From NCBI RefSeq assembly GCF_021130785.1, contig NC_060213.1, forward strand, positions 68,933,501 to 68,997,500: 64,000 nt of DNA. Direction: 5' to 3'. Position numbers and translations under genes: made by a program. The notes below the pieces were generated by a model. It did not search any database, was not told the origin of the DNA, and saw nothing but the letters and a program-made list of their open reading frames with translations. Shown here one piece after another: positions 11,066-23,310 of this stretch. Numbering within the stretch: the first letter of the stretch is position 1; every line of letters begins with the position of its first letter. Source of the stretch: Homalodisca vitripennis (lineage: Eukaryota > Arthropoda > Insecta > Hemiptera > Cicadellidae).

Positions 11066-13136
11066 GATATCATCTACAAGCCAATAACATCTACAATTTA
11101 ATTCATAAATACAAAATTAGGTGAAAATCCTGTTAATCCAATTATTCACTTAAGAATTATCTTAAGGATTTAAATATGTTTGGCTAGGTAAAATTATATA
11201 TCTCTTGGATTTAATTTACTATTAAACCGTCGATTACAATTAAATTATAATTTTTTTGTATTATTGATTTATCGTGAATATCTATTTATATATCCAAGGA
11301 TTAAAAGGAAAACCGACAAACTGTCCAGTCATGAACTATTTTCTTAAACTATAAAACGATAATTGCAACAAGTTTTTTTTAATTTGGAAGAAAATCAAAA
11401 TTTCTTTACTTATCAAATATGCTGTAAAACTCTGTAATATTGTTTCTGTAAATTGTTTTTAAAATAAACTATTTAAATGCGACTAGTATAAAACATACAG
11501 TGATCACAAAGTACCCCAAATAAAATTTTAAACTCTTTTCCAGAAGTTTACAAAATTAGAATTTCAGAACAAAGACTACGAGGGTACAATGTCTAGTTCA
11601 TAATGCTGAACTGCATTGTTATTCAATATCCATATCTGATAAAAGCGTTAAGCTGCGAGGCATAAATTTTAAGAACAATTTTTCGTTAGCTTAAGATGTA
11701 TCCTTGAGATATTTGCTCACACTCTCAATTTTGGGAAATCTCCTACTACTGTTACACTCAATATTTTTTGGAACTTTTATGTAGATTTGAACCAATTAAT
11801 ATGAAATAAAATATTTACAATCATAGAAAAATAAAAATTATTATCTTTAAATAAAAATTAATATATCAAAAATACGTGTTTAAGTATTGTATTTTAAATC
11901 TGCACTCTAGAAGCAGATTTCAACGTAACTGAATGGGAATCAAACGTGAAGGTGCGTTAATCCAGGGGATAACCGGGGTATAACAGGAGTATTATCCAAC
12001 TCTACACACATACGGAGTGGACTTAGAAATACTTCAGTGTTGTGTCATGTAGGTATCTTGGTTAATAACAGATGACAACCATGGCTTAATTACACATAAT
12101 AGACTAGCGTGAAAAGCTCATAACAATTGGAGTTCATTTATTTATTCAAACGGAATTCATCTTCAATTTTATATTATAGCTTAGTTACATAGTTAGCTAA
12201 ATTTATTGAAATAAACGAGATTTAATGTTTGATAAATATTTCATGCATGATCAATTAAAACTTACAATACTACAACAATAAAATGACTGTAAACCACCGT
12301 AGACGATTAATTATTTTAAAATAATATGTTTTAACATTAATAGATATAACTATAGACATAGCAAGATACAAATCAAATAGATGCATTAACAGAGTAACAA
12401 TATGTTAAAATATAAAGAGAATGACAAGCAATAGTGAGCGACAACAATGCAACAGTCACACACAACCAGCAACAATGAACAGCAGAAAACAATAAATAAG
12501 AAAGACAAAAAATAACAAGACATTAAAACAAAGCAATAACAAAGCAATTTAATATTAAATAGCAATAAATAAATGCAGAGAGAACAAAAATCAATAAAGA
12601 CAAAGAAATATCGTTTGTAACGAAAAATGGCACCAAAAAACTGATTGTGTGGCATTTTAAAGACGCCACTTAAGATACTGAATGACTGCAAAAGATTTGT
12701 GTGGCCCACCTACAGCACACTGCACTACTAGGGCGAACTATTAATGAGAAAGCTAAATATTTCAATTAATGTTCTGAATGTATGATTCAGGTTTCAAAGA
12801 AGGTGTCAATAAGATACTAAGGTCCCTCACTTTAGACACTCTGATGAATATCTCTACAAAGAACACTATAGTTGAAGGTTATTGGCAATTCAAACGATGT
12901 ACAGTAATAGCCTGACACCTCTTCGGGTTAAATTACATTATGTTCTCTAGGTGTACAAACTACGAACCAATAAGTGTAAAAACTGCGCCTATTTTATTAA
13001 AAAAAATTCCCAATTTAGACTCACAAAAATAAAAGTATTAAATTAGTAGGTAATCGAATTTTATTCTTTATCTTTTTTCTAAATCTTTTAAAATTCCAAG
13101 ATGATAACCATTCAAGGTTTTAAAAACGAATGGTTA
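11066..13136. other. AT-rich sequence; A-rich strand asymmetry at about 12,390-12,610
   Basis: No gene is recognised. From about 12,390 to 12,610 the plus strand is strongly A-rich and poor in T, built of AACA/AATA words. This makes the minus strand appear as a long hydrophobic open frame (12,386-12,709) of no coding meaning. Confidence 0.45.
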
Positions 13137-13165
13137 TACAGGGGTGCTGAAAAGACTTGAAACTT
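13137..13165 (+). repeat. Possible single terminus of a Tc1/mariner-type element
   Basis: TA is followed by CAGGGGTGCTGAAAAGACTT. This resembles the CAGGG-type termini of arthropod mariner-like elements that insert at TA, and is similar in style to the terminus at 62,365. I found no matching inverted end downstream and no transposase remnant, so it is an orphan end or coincidence. Confidence 0.3.
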
Positions 13166-15514
13166 TCTCATATTATGTATACTCGTAACTTCCAAACATA
13201 ACACTTTTTCCAGTGATATATGGAATAAAATTGAATTTTGTTATGCAGTTAGTGTTTCTTCACAACCTCAGAGGCATGGGCAGTAAAACATCGTTCGAAA
13301 AACTTAAATCCAGATTCATAGATCGATGTGCACACCGTTTTTAAAGGTCTTCGTTATTACAACGTCATCCTGCAAATTAGACCTCGAAAGGTTAATACTA
13401 AACAAAATGGCGGTACTAAACATTTCAAAACTGATGTTATGTGCAAGTTCAAGAATGCCTTAATGTTATTGTAACCATATTATCAGATGAAACTACAAAT
13501 TTTCACACGTCATTACAGTACACAAAAACCTACAGTATTCATTGCCCTGCTTTACTTCTTAATAAACGGATCACTAGGAATCAGTAGAATATTTTATTGT
13601 AAACATAGTTGATATGTACATAACTTTGAAGGACTAGTTATGAAAATAAGTATGACACAAACAGCACTTCAAAAGCTTTGTCCCTTTCAATATGGTGATG
13701 GTTCAAATATTTTTTTTAAATAAACTGTGAAATGAGTAGAAAATTCAGAAAGTAATTGAATATGGCGGTTAAAATGTAAAAATTAATTTAATATAAAACT
13801 GCCATTATCTGTATTCAGTCAAATATGTTTCATAGTTAACTAAAAACTGCTGCATGATATTCCTAAAGATATAAAAGGAATACCCGCGGTACGATCTCAT
13901 GTATGTGGCAGGATCGTAGATATTCACTGAAAGGACATTAAAATGATAGCAAGGTTGTATCTCGTATAATTCTAAATTTTGTTGAGTCTAACGACCGTAA
14001 CATTATAATGAGAAAATGTATGCCTCAAGAAGTTATATATTGAGCTGTCCCTGTAAACCGTTCCCTATCATATTAAAATAACGTCTGTATAAAGATGGCA
14101 TTGTGTATAATATGGAATATTAGCAATTTCCTTGAAAAATATTTGTTTAGTGTTTTGTACAAGTTTGTACGGTTTATCCTCCAGGGAATATCCTGTAATC
14201 TTCTAAAAATATTCCAAATAATAATTTGGCTCCAATAATATCCATCCCATGGATTAATTTTGTATGTACTCTAGAGAATATATTTCACCATAGATAAAGT
14301 GTGGCAGAACATTTTAGCCATATCCATTACTTAGATTAAAAAAGCCTTCGAATCCAGTTGTTAACTTCCATATAAGGCCTTTAGTACAATACCAAACCGC
14401 ATTAAAAGACTCGCATGAATTCCGGTGATTGTAGATGCTAATTTCTAATGCATAAAATATATTTTAGTAGCATTTCTGTCGTTTGTTAACTCATAGTAAA
14501 GGATTTGGAACATAAAAAACACTATCTATGATTTTTAGTTGGTTTTGAATACATTTATTTCTGTTTTACTCTTTTCTTTCTCTTCTTGATCTCTAATCTC
14601 CAAGTCCTTAACCTCTAAACTATACGAAACATCGATTGTGAGCGTGGGGTGTTGAAAGTCGGGACTCATGCAAATTACATCGACTTTGTGGAATTCGACA
14701 AATTATAACATTTTTATTTCGTATTATCATAAATCATGTTAATTATTCGAGAAAATAATCTTAAAACAGTATTTTGTTTCTTACGTGTCTTTATTAGCAC
14801 TAATTTTGTAAACAGATCTTTACTTGAAATTGGAATATAACCTGAACACTAGAATATTTCGTTCGGCTGCAAATGGCTGAAGATAAAACTTGTTTAAACA
14901 ATTCGCTAAGATGCTCTAGTTTTGCAAATACCAAAATTGAAGTGGTTCCAGGAGGACATCAAAATTTAGGACTGACTTAGTCTTAAAATTAAATGTTAAT
15001 AAAACTTGTTATTCAATATACATATGTTTAACGTAAAATGTAAAACATTACTAAGCCAAATGTCTTTCTTAAATATCCTTGACCAGCCAGCCATGAAGAA
15101 ATTATTCAGTTTAAAAGCTTCTCCAAAACCAATAAATATAAATAATAAAGTTTTTTAAAGTCCACCAAGTAATTACGATTGCATAGGTGACGACTGTGTT
15201 CTGATGTTCTACACGATGGACACGTAATCAATTGACTTAGTATTCATCAATTGATCTAAAACAAGATGCTGATTAAATGGGTCATGTAAAAATACTTAGG
15301 TCTCTTTCTCTTTTTGATTTAGAACTGTTAGATAAGTAAATTATCCCAATGTTGAGTTTGGCTTGTTGCCACGATCAAGAAAATATGCAGAACACTGTAA
15401 ATGTATGGCCATTGGAATTTACTCCGGCCTTGGTATGTTTTGTGCCTAAGTTGATTTTTCCTTGTATTCCTGACAAATAATATATATACATAATTTTTCG
15501 ATTCAATGTTTATT
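13166..15514. other. AT-rich sequence without recognised features
   Basis: No coding frames above about 60 codons, no RNA gene and no paired repeats were recognised. Confidence 0.45.
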
Positions 15515-15515
15515 G

Positions 15516-15518
<3 letters not shown>

Positions 15519-15571
<53 letters not shown>
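15519..15571. repeat. (TA)n microsatellite
   Basis: About 26 uninterrupted AT units. It lies 120 bp from the C-rich minisatellite at 15,691, with unremarkable sequence between. Confidence 0.95.
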
Positions 15572-15573
<2 letters not shown>

Positions 15574-15690
15574 CTCTTACGACCGGTCTCACACACACAA
15601 TTTTGAACATCGAAGTCCTTACAGTAGTTCTTTACACATGATGTAGCTATGGTACGAAGAGTTGATTTACGTGACAACAGTAATACAATA

Positions 15691-15791
15691 CCCCCCCCAC
15701 CCCCCCCCCCCCCCACCCCCCCCCCCCCCCACCCCCCCCCCCCCCCACCCCCCCCCCCCCCCACCCCCCCCCCCCCCCACCCCCCCCCCCA
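15691..15791. repeat. C-rich minisatellite with exact 16-bp period
   Basis: The tract is pure C apart from single A bases at 15,699, 15,715, 15,731, 15,747, 15,763 and 15,779, each exactly 16 apart, with a final A at 15,791 after 12. The unit is thus A plus fifteen C. On the minus strand it is a G15T array. It gives spurious proline-rich (plus) and glycine-rich (minus) open frames, which are not genes. It abuts the 3' side of the Penelope coding remnant. Confidence 0.9.
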
Positions 15792-16254
15792 CTTGTTTGT
15801 CATCTTTTTGGCGTTATTTTGTTCTTCAAATTAGTTTAAAACGTATTTATTTCTTGTTTGGTAACTGATGGAAAAATAAATTTTGAATTTTTGAAAGGTT
15901 TTTCGAAACAGCTAACAGCTTTGTTTATATTTTAGTATTGAAAAGGTACACCATATTATTTTTCTCGATATTTCATTATTATTAGGATTAGGCCCGTATT
16001 TGTATTGGTTTTTATTGATTTTTCTTGTTTTTTTTTTCTGAATCATTTTGTCTACAATATGGGGTTGATATCCATTTTTGACAGCTAGATATTTTAATTT
16101 TATGATTTCCATTTCCTTAGTTTTATTTTCATCACTCATTTGGTATATTTAACATTCTGTTTATCATTGAGTGAAATGCTGCTAATTTGTGTGTTTCCAT
16201 GGATGGTTAGAGGTTGATGGTATTAGAAGATCTGTTTGGGTTGTTTTTTCGATA

Positions 16255-16560
16255 AATTTCAAATGAGTGGTTTTTCCATTAAGATTAGAAATGCTTATAT
16301 CAAGAAAGTTAATTTTGACTTTTTGGATTTCTATTGAAAACTTAATTGTTGGGGTTATAGAATTGAGGAATGTTAAAAACTGGTCTGCTTGCTTCCCATC
16401 TCCTTTGAAAAGACATAAGATATCATCAACATATCAAACCAAGTAAATTATTTTATCTTTAAATGGATTTGTAGTAAACACTCATTATTTTGTTGTTTTC
16501 TAAATGTTGCATATATATATTTGCAAGAAGGCCTGAAAGAGGAGATCCCATTTGCCAACC
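16255..16560 (-). pseudogene. Penelope RT catalytic core (motif B to YVDD and beyond)
   Basis: This is the heart of the RT in the element above. Motif B (MGSPLSGLLANIYM) precedes the catalytic Y-V-D-D at 16,422-16,433 by the usual distance. The codon immediately upstream of YVDD is TGA, so the frame is broken at the active site. Downstream, FKGDGKQADQFLTFLNS and KINFLDISISNLNGKTTHL run open for about 60 codons. The two aspartates of the catalytic pair are intact. No functional enzyme can be made because of the TGA and further frameshifts. Confidence 0.85.
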
Positions 16561-17404
16561 ATCCTTCTTGTTTGTAAAAGTATTTTTTGTATTGAAAATA
16601 ATTTTGATTAACAGTAGACTTTGTCAATGATAAAAAATATCGTCAATTTCATTCATTTCAAGTTGACTGTATTTTATTAGATTAATCTTTTTAGGAAATT
16701 TGCATTGTTTCTTGTTTTGGAATGTTCGAGTACATGTTGTTAAACATCAAAGGAAATGAAGAATACGAGTTTAATGGAATTTGAATGTCTTTAATTTGAT
16801 TTGCCAGATTACTTGAATTTAATATACTGTAATTGTCTTCAAATTGTATGTTGGTTTTTATTTTTTTATTTAAAAATTTACATACCTTGTAAGTAGGGAG
16901 CGTTACGAAAGTTGACTACTGGTCTAATTGGAATATCCGGTTTATGAGTCTTTGGTTGACCTTTTAGTGTAGGAGCTTTTTGGATTTGTCATTTTGAGTT
17001 GGTATTGCTCTGCTTTTTGTTAAACTTTTGCATTTAGTTATTGTGGAATTTATAAGTTTTTGTGTATTCTTGGGTTGGGTCCTTTTTTAATTTTTTAAGA
17101 TTGTTGCTGTCAATGAATGTTTCAATCTTTTCTTGATATGTTTGGCTGTCGATAATTACTACTGTATTCCCTTTGTCGGCTTTTGATATTATACAGTTAT
17201 TATCTTTTCGTTTTTCTTGGGATGATGGACGATACTAATTTCATATCATTATTTGACGTTTTAATTAATTTGGGAATTTGTACTTTTAAATTACTTTTGT
17301 TTAGTTCATGGACAAGATTATATCGGAAAGGTTCTTGGAGTTCTGAGTCTGTTTTCTTTATGGCTGTTTCTAAATTAATTAGGTCATCTTTGATTATTGG
17401 TATT

Positions 17405-17929
17405 TTATGATCCAGAATTTATATTATATTTGAGGGATTTATCTAATAGTGCCATCTCATCATCATTAAATTGAATAGATGATAAGTTTTTAATTCTTGG
17501 GCAGAAATCTGGATTATCATCCAATGTATAGTGTTTTGAATTATTGTCTTCCTGTAAGTTAATCAATTTATTAATCTTATTAAGATGAACCTGTTTTTTC
17601 TTTAAAATAATAGGTTTGATCCATTGCTGTGTATTTAATATCAATTTCTTCAATGCTCTCTTGGTGAAACGTTAATTTGATTTCTGTTTTAATATCTTCA
17701 ATTGATCTGACTATTAGATTCATTTTTGCATATAAAACTGTTAATTTCTTCTTTTATCCATATTATTTTTCCCTCTTTTTAATGCTTTTAGCGCAGCTCT
17801 TGATGTAGATTTAGTTTTTAATTGAACATAATTTGGAATAATATTTTCACTCAGGCATATCTTATTAAACTGGATATCTTCTCTTACCTTTGCCAAATTA
17901 AGTGAGAGGTATTTGTTATTTGTGGACAA
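17405..17929 (-). pseudogene. Penelope N-terminal region
   Basis: Two open pieces on the minus strand (17,741-17,929 and 17,405-17,653) belong to the N-terminal part of the Penelope protein. The first contains ENIIPNYVQLKTKSTSRAAL. The second contains PRIKNLSSIQFNDDEMALL followed by SLKYNI, a segment conserved just before the DKG block in this family. A frameshift lies between them at about 17,700. An ATG opens each piece, but the true start of the ancestral frame is not evident. The sequence upstream of 17,950 shows no further similarity. Confidence 0.75.
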
Positions 17930-17960
17930 TGGATTGGTTGTTATGTGGAGTTCATAATAT

Positions 17961-18973
17961 AACAGTATATGTTTAGTAGTAATTGTCTTTTAGTTTTTTT
18001 TATTTCTCAATAAATACATTTTGCCTTTTTTTAAAGAAATCAAAAGTGAACATTTACAGCTAATCAAGTACCTACATAGTACAATAAGGAAAACTCCAAA
18101 ACAAAAATTAAAACTTATTTTAACACTATGTATTTACTTCTATGTTTTGAACATTTATTTTAAACATATTTCGTGTACGTTTTATAAGGGTTATTAATTA
18201 CAATAAATGCCAGGTACCTACGTCATTTGGTAAGGGTTAAAAAAATAATGTCTTTCTAATTCGTACATTGCAGTATACCTGTTAGAGCGAATTAAAAACA
18301 CCTCATATTATCTTACAGTTTTGAATATTGAATATAATTTAAAACAACTTTACTGTTAACGACCTTTGTTTTTTAATTATTCTTATATTTAAATTGTTGT
18401 CTAAAATTTTAAGTACTCCTGTTCCTCAGCTTCTTTATAATTATTGTAAAAATGATTAGTCATAAATACCAAACATTAGAGCACTTGTAATTCTAAAAAG
18501 TACCTAAACCAATCAAAATATCACTACTACTGTAAAATATTTATACTAGTAATATCTCTAAGCAACTCTATAGTAATATAATAAATATAGAAACATAGAT
18601 ATTCTGCAATTTCCATGCTTCAAATACAATATATGTAAGATATTTTGGAATAACATGCTTGCTTTATTTTCAAATAAATTCCTGGAAAAATATTATTTAT
18701 TCAGCTCAATCTGGAGTGAAATTGAATTTCCATTTGTCATGTTCCAGCGACGAAGGATGCTTTATCAGCCTGTTACTTCCTTGAGATGCTGATAATTCTG
18801 TTACCCGGACTTGGTTCTAATAATTTAATTCAGCAATTTAAAAGTATTTGATTTTTAAATTCTTAAGCGTTTTTAAATCCCCTATTAAAAGTAGGTTCAT
18901 GTTTGTAAGTAACTTCAAAACGTCAAGATTATCATTTAATTTTCTATTATTTAATTACGTTTAAATCTTAATA
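17961..18973. other. AT-rich gap between the Penelope and piggyBac remnants
   Basis: No genes or paired repeats are recognised. A GGTAAGGGTTAA word at about 18,227-18,240 resembles a piggyBac-type end (GGG next to TTAA), but no more of it can be matched to the terminus at 18,978. Confidence 0.4.
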
Positions 18974-19995
18974 TTAACCCTTTGGAGACCAGACCAAAAA
19001 TTGCTACCCCCATTTGGGTAGGTGGCCTCAAAAACCGCACACTCTCAAACATGTACATTTGTAAGGGTTAAAAAAAAAAATCATAAACTGGGCTCCTTTG
19101 CACGTATAAATGAGATTTTGGTACTGATGTGTTCAGAATGAAATTGGATTTCATTTTCATTGAAGTAAAAAAAATCCATAAAAAATTTTAAAAATAAAAG
19201 AAATCCAAAAACTCAACTTTGACCCCCCCAAAAACTAATAAAAAATTGAAACAATTTTACAATGGGCTATCCTATATTTCTAAATAATATATAATTCTCC
19301 ATAGAATTATACTTTTTTATGAAGATTGTGTGATAAATAAATAAAATATAGCCATTTATAATAAAAACTACAAGTTAGATAGAAATAAGCCTTAGTAACA
19401 AACATACATATATTTAGAAAAATATATGTGTATACACTTACCATTCATTCTAAATAGTCCTTCTTGTCAACTTCATTAAACATTTCAGTATACACTATTT
19501 ACAAAGTTTTTCTTCTTATATTATTTTATTTACAAACATGTTTATCGAAGCAGGGGCCATGGCATCCTTCTTTGCACTTGCTGGAGCAGAGTCTTGACCT
19601 TTTCCTTGAGGTTTTGTATGTCTGTCCTTTTTCTGTGCATACCCAGCAAGTTTTCATCGATGTTTCTGGTATTTTTTCAAAGCTTTTGGGCCCAGCATTA
19701 TGACCACCACCGCCTGGCAAATTGTCAGCATTTTTATGAATGAACCATTCCTGAGCTATGTTTTCAATGATGCTGACAATAAACTTATATCTAGAAGCAG
19801 GTTTCAAATTATTATTTATACAGTTCTCTTTATACATAACATAACTATTTAGTACCGTTCTACAGAAAATATTGAAAGCCACCTTCTTCCAATATTTCAC
19901 TGTGCGCCTTTCGTCCAAGTAAGTATATAGCATCATATCAAAGTGGTCTACTCCCCCATGTAGGTGTTGTAGTTTGAAATGATCTTAGGTTTTGT
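18974..19995 (-). mobile_element. 3' half of a piggyBac-type DNA transposon with TTAA target
   Basis: The left border shows the piggyBac hallmark: TTAA (18,974-18,977) followed directly by CCCTTTGGAGACCAGACC as terminal sequence. Subterminally there is a short inverted repeat, CTACCC/GGGTAG at about 19,004-19,021. About 500 bp of AT-rich 3' UTR separates this terminus from the transposase C-terminus, read on the minus strand. Similarity ends near 19,995. The 5' half with most of the catalytic domain is absent, and no second terminus was found, so this is a truncated, immobile copy. Confidence 0.85.
19526..19995 (-). pseudogene. piggyBac transposase C-terminal part with Cys-rich domain
   Basis: Reading from about 19,995 down, PKIISNYNTYMG precedes a one-base deletion at about 19,960, after which VDHFDMMLYTYLDERR continues. 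Together they form the conserved 'YNxxMGGVDxxDxM' region that follows the last catalytic aspartates of piggyBac (DDE_Tnp_1_7) transposases. Then comes VKYWKKVAFNIFCRTVLNSY, the family's 'KYWKK' helix. The C-terminal cysteine-rich zinc-binding domain has the pattern C-W-V-C, C-S-S-K-C, C-H-G-P-C-F and a final H-V-C at the end of the 136-codon open piece (19,526-19,936). That domain, which in known piggyBacs binds terminal DNA, is intact. The catalytic aspartates further upstream are lost with the truncated 5' part, so this is a pseudogene. Domesticated PGBD-type genes would need an intact catalytic region or a conserved frame, which is not seen. Confidence 0.85.
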
Positions 19996-22580
19996 TTTAA
20001 ACTATTATATTATTTTTTCTTGATATTGTTTTTCTATCTGTTTTAATAAATTTGCATCAATTATCCAAGGAAAGTATTGGATAATATTACTGGTTGTAAA
20101 TACATTATAAGAAAATTTTCTTGAATTTAAAATAAATAATACACTCTAAAGATACATGAATCTGCATATTACAACTCAAATTACTAAAATGAACGCATTA
20201 AAAAATGTGTCAATATTATTTATTGGGTAAGCGCTTGCTTGCCCTTTTACTCGAGCGACAGGAAAAGAATGTATTATTGTTTTTCTATTTGTGACCTAAA
20301 TGACCTATAGACTGATATTTAGGGAAAACTGAGGTTGATGACGGTGCATGTCATCCCATAGCTAAAGTGTTAGCGAATATATTTATATTGATCTTATAGG
20401 TAATTACGATCGTAAGAAAAGCAGTGCGGACTAAATAGATTTTTAATGAAGCTCAGTATTATAATAATAATAATATTGTTACGGTACATCTGTAACACGT
20501 GTATCATATCAATCATACGGAATGGTCTTTAATAGTTTAAATGTTCTATGCACCTCAGCAAAGCCTGTTACACGATATGTTGCGTAGCTTATTCCTACCT
20601 TGAATTTATAATGATGTAGCCAATGGGGAATCTGAGATATGCAATACTTTGACATTCAAATACTAAATTTTCAATCTTATAAAGCGCAGAAAGTTGCATC
20701 ATTGTTGATTTAATTTAATCCTAAATTTTAATATTAGATAAGCACTTATTAATTTAAAATTCATTCCTATATCCCTTTCTCGTTCAATCATCTTCATTTC
20801 TTCCATTAAAATTATATTTCATAGTGTGAACTATCAATTCATGACTTATTTCAACAATACTTGCTTATTGACACTAGAAAAATGAACGGATAATAAACAA
20901 TTTCCTTTTGATATATTACACTCTTGGTGGTTTAGAAATATAGTCTTCCACATATATTGTCGAAATAACACAATACACGCACACATTCTCGTATAACAGG
21001 ACAAACCAAATATTATTGTTTCCTTTCATTTAACATTTCTTCGTTCCAAAAATAATCACAACAATCTAACGAGCATTGGCTATGAAACAGGTTTTCTGTT
21101 TGATGAAAATGAACACTCAGTATTGTAGAATAAAGAATCGATTATGTTACAAAATTTAAGTATTTTCCGAAGTTGATGCCTATTCCTTGACAGTTACTCA
21201 TTTTAAAACGTAAAACTACAAGTAATATCTATGTTGTCTAGTTAAAACCAAACCGAAATTTGCCTCACCATTTGAACACTTATTTCTTGAAATATGTCCT
21301 TTTACTATGGAGAGCCATCTTTAGTCAACAGGTCAATTTTAGTCAAAATATAGTCAACTTATAACAATAAATACGCATCTTAAGAACTTACAGAGTAACG
21401 GCTTTCAATAGCAAAATGTTTTTCTTAAAGACAAGGAAGGACAGAGGAGCCTCTGCCCTCAGACTTTCCCGTTTTCAATACTCTTAGCAAGCATAAATAT
21501 TCTTTTGAGGTCTATGTGCAATGAGAAGCCTTCCAGCTTCTTGTCCTAGTAAGCGAACAAATATTTATTTAATATTCATTTATACGTAGCATAATCAGTA
21601 TTTAAATTACCTGTACCTGTCTAAAGGTTTTGTATTAAACATTGAACAAAAATTTTTTTAAATTGAACAACCCGCTTAAATTAATTAAACTTTATTAGCG
21701 TGTGATATATTTATACTTTATACGCAATTAGTTATTTTTTACTTATTATTCAATATATTTGTATTTTCAAGCCAAAAATATTCTACCATAATAAGTCATA
21801 TAACCTGGTATATTTATAATTTTGTTGATTCTTAATCACAAAAGTTATTAATCGGCTTTACTGCAACATCAACATCTGTCTATGATATGTATTGTTATAG
21901 TGGATAATTGCACACAATGACATAACAATCGCGGCTGATTATAATCCTCAATTATGAATGTTACAGATGTTATAGTGTTACACGTGCGATTAATTAGATA
22001 TTAACTGTCATCATTAGTTCTGCATTATTTTTATTTAGTTAAAATACTTAAATACAAATATACCGAACTTATCTGAGATGCAAATTATTTTAGATTTTCT
22101 TAGATAATTTGTTTATGTGAACAGCATCCTAGTCGGAACTAAAAGATCTCTTGATTCACTTACTATATTCTAGGGCTTTGTCATCTTAGGTAATTAGAAA
22201 ATAAATAAATATTTTAATGAAATTAAACCTTTACTTTGGAATCAATCGATAAAATACAATGTTAAGTTTCACGTTTTAAGTTTCAACAAAAGACCCAGAG
22301 TAATGTTATTGTCAATTTTTTCAGCCAATGAATTGAATAAATTATTGTTCAAATGAATTAAATTTTATCCTAGATTGTTTGTAAAACTGATAATAACGCC
22401 TTTATCAACATAACGCAATCGAAACAATAATAGGCTATATTACGTTTTCTTACTTGTTAAGATTTAAGTCTAATAGTTTTTAATTTACGGAATTATTTAC
22501 TTCAGTGTTTTTTTTTTAATATTATTAACATATTTATTTAAACTAAACTTAAAGATAATTTAAATGCAAGGTAGGTTCAA
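19996..22580. other. AT-rich sequence without recognised features
   Basis: No credible coding frames, RNA genes or element termini. Short ATA repeats occur at about 20,460-20,475. Confidence 0.45.
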
Positions 22581-22865
22581 ACTTTGAACCGCCAGCAAAG
22601 TTCTGAGAGAATAAACAAGCCAGGCATTGAGAAGGCTGGGAACTCAGCATCTGTGTCGCGTGTTGTGCTGATAAAACTTTGTTCTGGATTCCCAACAACT
22701 TCTTTGTTATCAAATACTGTTGCTTTGAAAAGGATGTTATGGTTCGATGAACAGCCAAACTTCTATCTTGTTAAGAATAGTTTTCCTATGCGTGAAAAGA
22801 ATAGCGATATTGATGCGATAGTTTCATGGATGTGGATTAAAAATCTTCTCATATTAAATAGTTAA
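22581..22865. other. Open stretch on both strands, unrecognised
   Basis: This short island is less AT-rich than its surroundings. The plus strand is open from 22,584 to 22,865 (93 codons). The minus strand is open for about 60 codons from 22,765 to 22,580 in a frame without ATG that reads like ordinary protein (FKATVFDNKEVVGNPEQSF, then AEFPAFSMPGLFILSELC). I cannot tell which strand, if either, was coding. It may be a transposon or exon relic. Confidence 0.2.
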
Positions 22866-23310
22866 CTGACAGTTAAAGTAACGGAACCTTTCCCTTATAC
22901 TGTAGAATGTCCTAAATTAATAGATTTCTATCAAAGAAATAAAATTATGATCATACATAAATCTATTGGTTACTATTGGTTACGTTTATTTTTAAATTTA
23001 ACAAGTAGGCTACTAAACATTTGCGTTAAATTAAACATTTTAGAAGCCATAGGAATCGCACTAACAGTAATTAATAAATTCTGATAAAATTAGGACAGAA
23101 TTGATCAAATACTCCCAATCAAAGATCTGCCGAAGTAAACGTTGCATACTTCTGTTTGACAACGAGCTCGTGCTCAGACGATGTGGGTTATAAGAATAAA
23201 TAAAACACGTTGATTCAGAATTTGTAAAATTTATATCCTCTGTCTGTCACATATAAATGCAAATAATACGAAAAATACTCAGTTAAAAAACAAAAGAGAT
23301 TCACCTAAAT
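22866..23310. other. AT-rich sequence
   Basis: Nothing recognised before the Penelope fragment begins. Confidence 0.4.

Larger units (their letters stand above)
15800..17960 (-). mobile_element. Penelope-like retroelement, near-complete RT, endonuclease missing
   Basis: This is the best preserved retroelement body in the window, read from about 17,950 down to about 15,800. All parts are in order but split among frames by stops and indels. The N-terminal segment is at 17,741-17,929. KNLSSIQFNDDEMALLDKSL lies at about 17,440-17,510. The family-typical KADKGNTVVIID block has its DKG at 17,169-17,177. An APTLKGQPKTHKP segment with IPIRPVVN follows at about 16,900-16,970. Motif B reads WQMGSPLSGLLANIYM at about 16,507-16,557, and the catalytic box YVDD is at 16,422-16,433. 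After YVDD comes FLTFLNSITPTIKFSIE and a NHPWKHTN segment, as in known Penelope proteins. Similarity becomes faint near 15,830, just before the C-rich minisatellite. The GIY-YIG endonuclease and terminal repeat expected next are not recognisable. Confidence 0.88.

Noticed and set aside
12386..12709. 107-codon hydrophobic minus-strand frame
   Set aside because: Explained by A-rich composition of the plus strand; no start context, domain or homologue recognised.
15570..15868. Proline-rich (plus) and glycine-rich (minus) open frames
   Set aside because: They are translations of the C15A minisatellite and have no coding sequence outside it.
18227..18240. GGTAAGGGTTAA as second piggyBac end
   Set aside because: Does not match the inverted complement of the 18,978 terminus beyond the GGG-TTAA core, and is on the wrong side for the transposase orientation.
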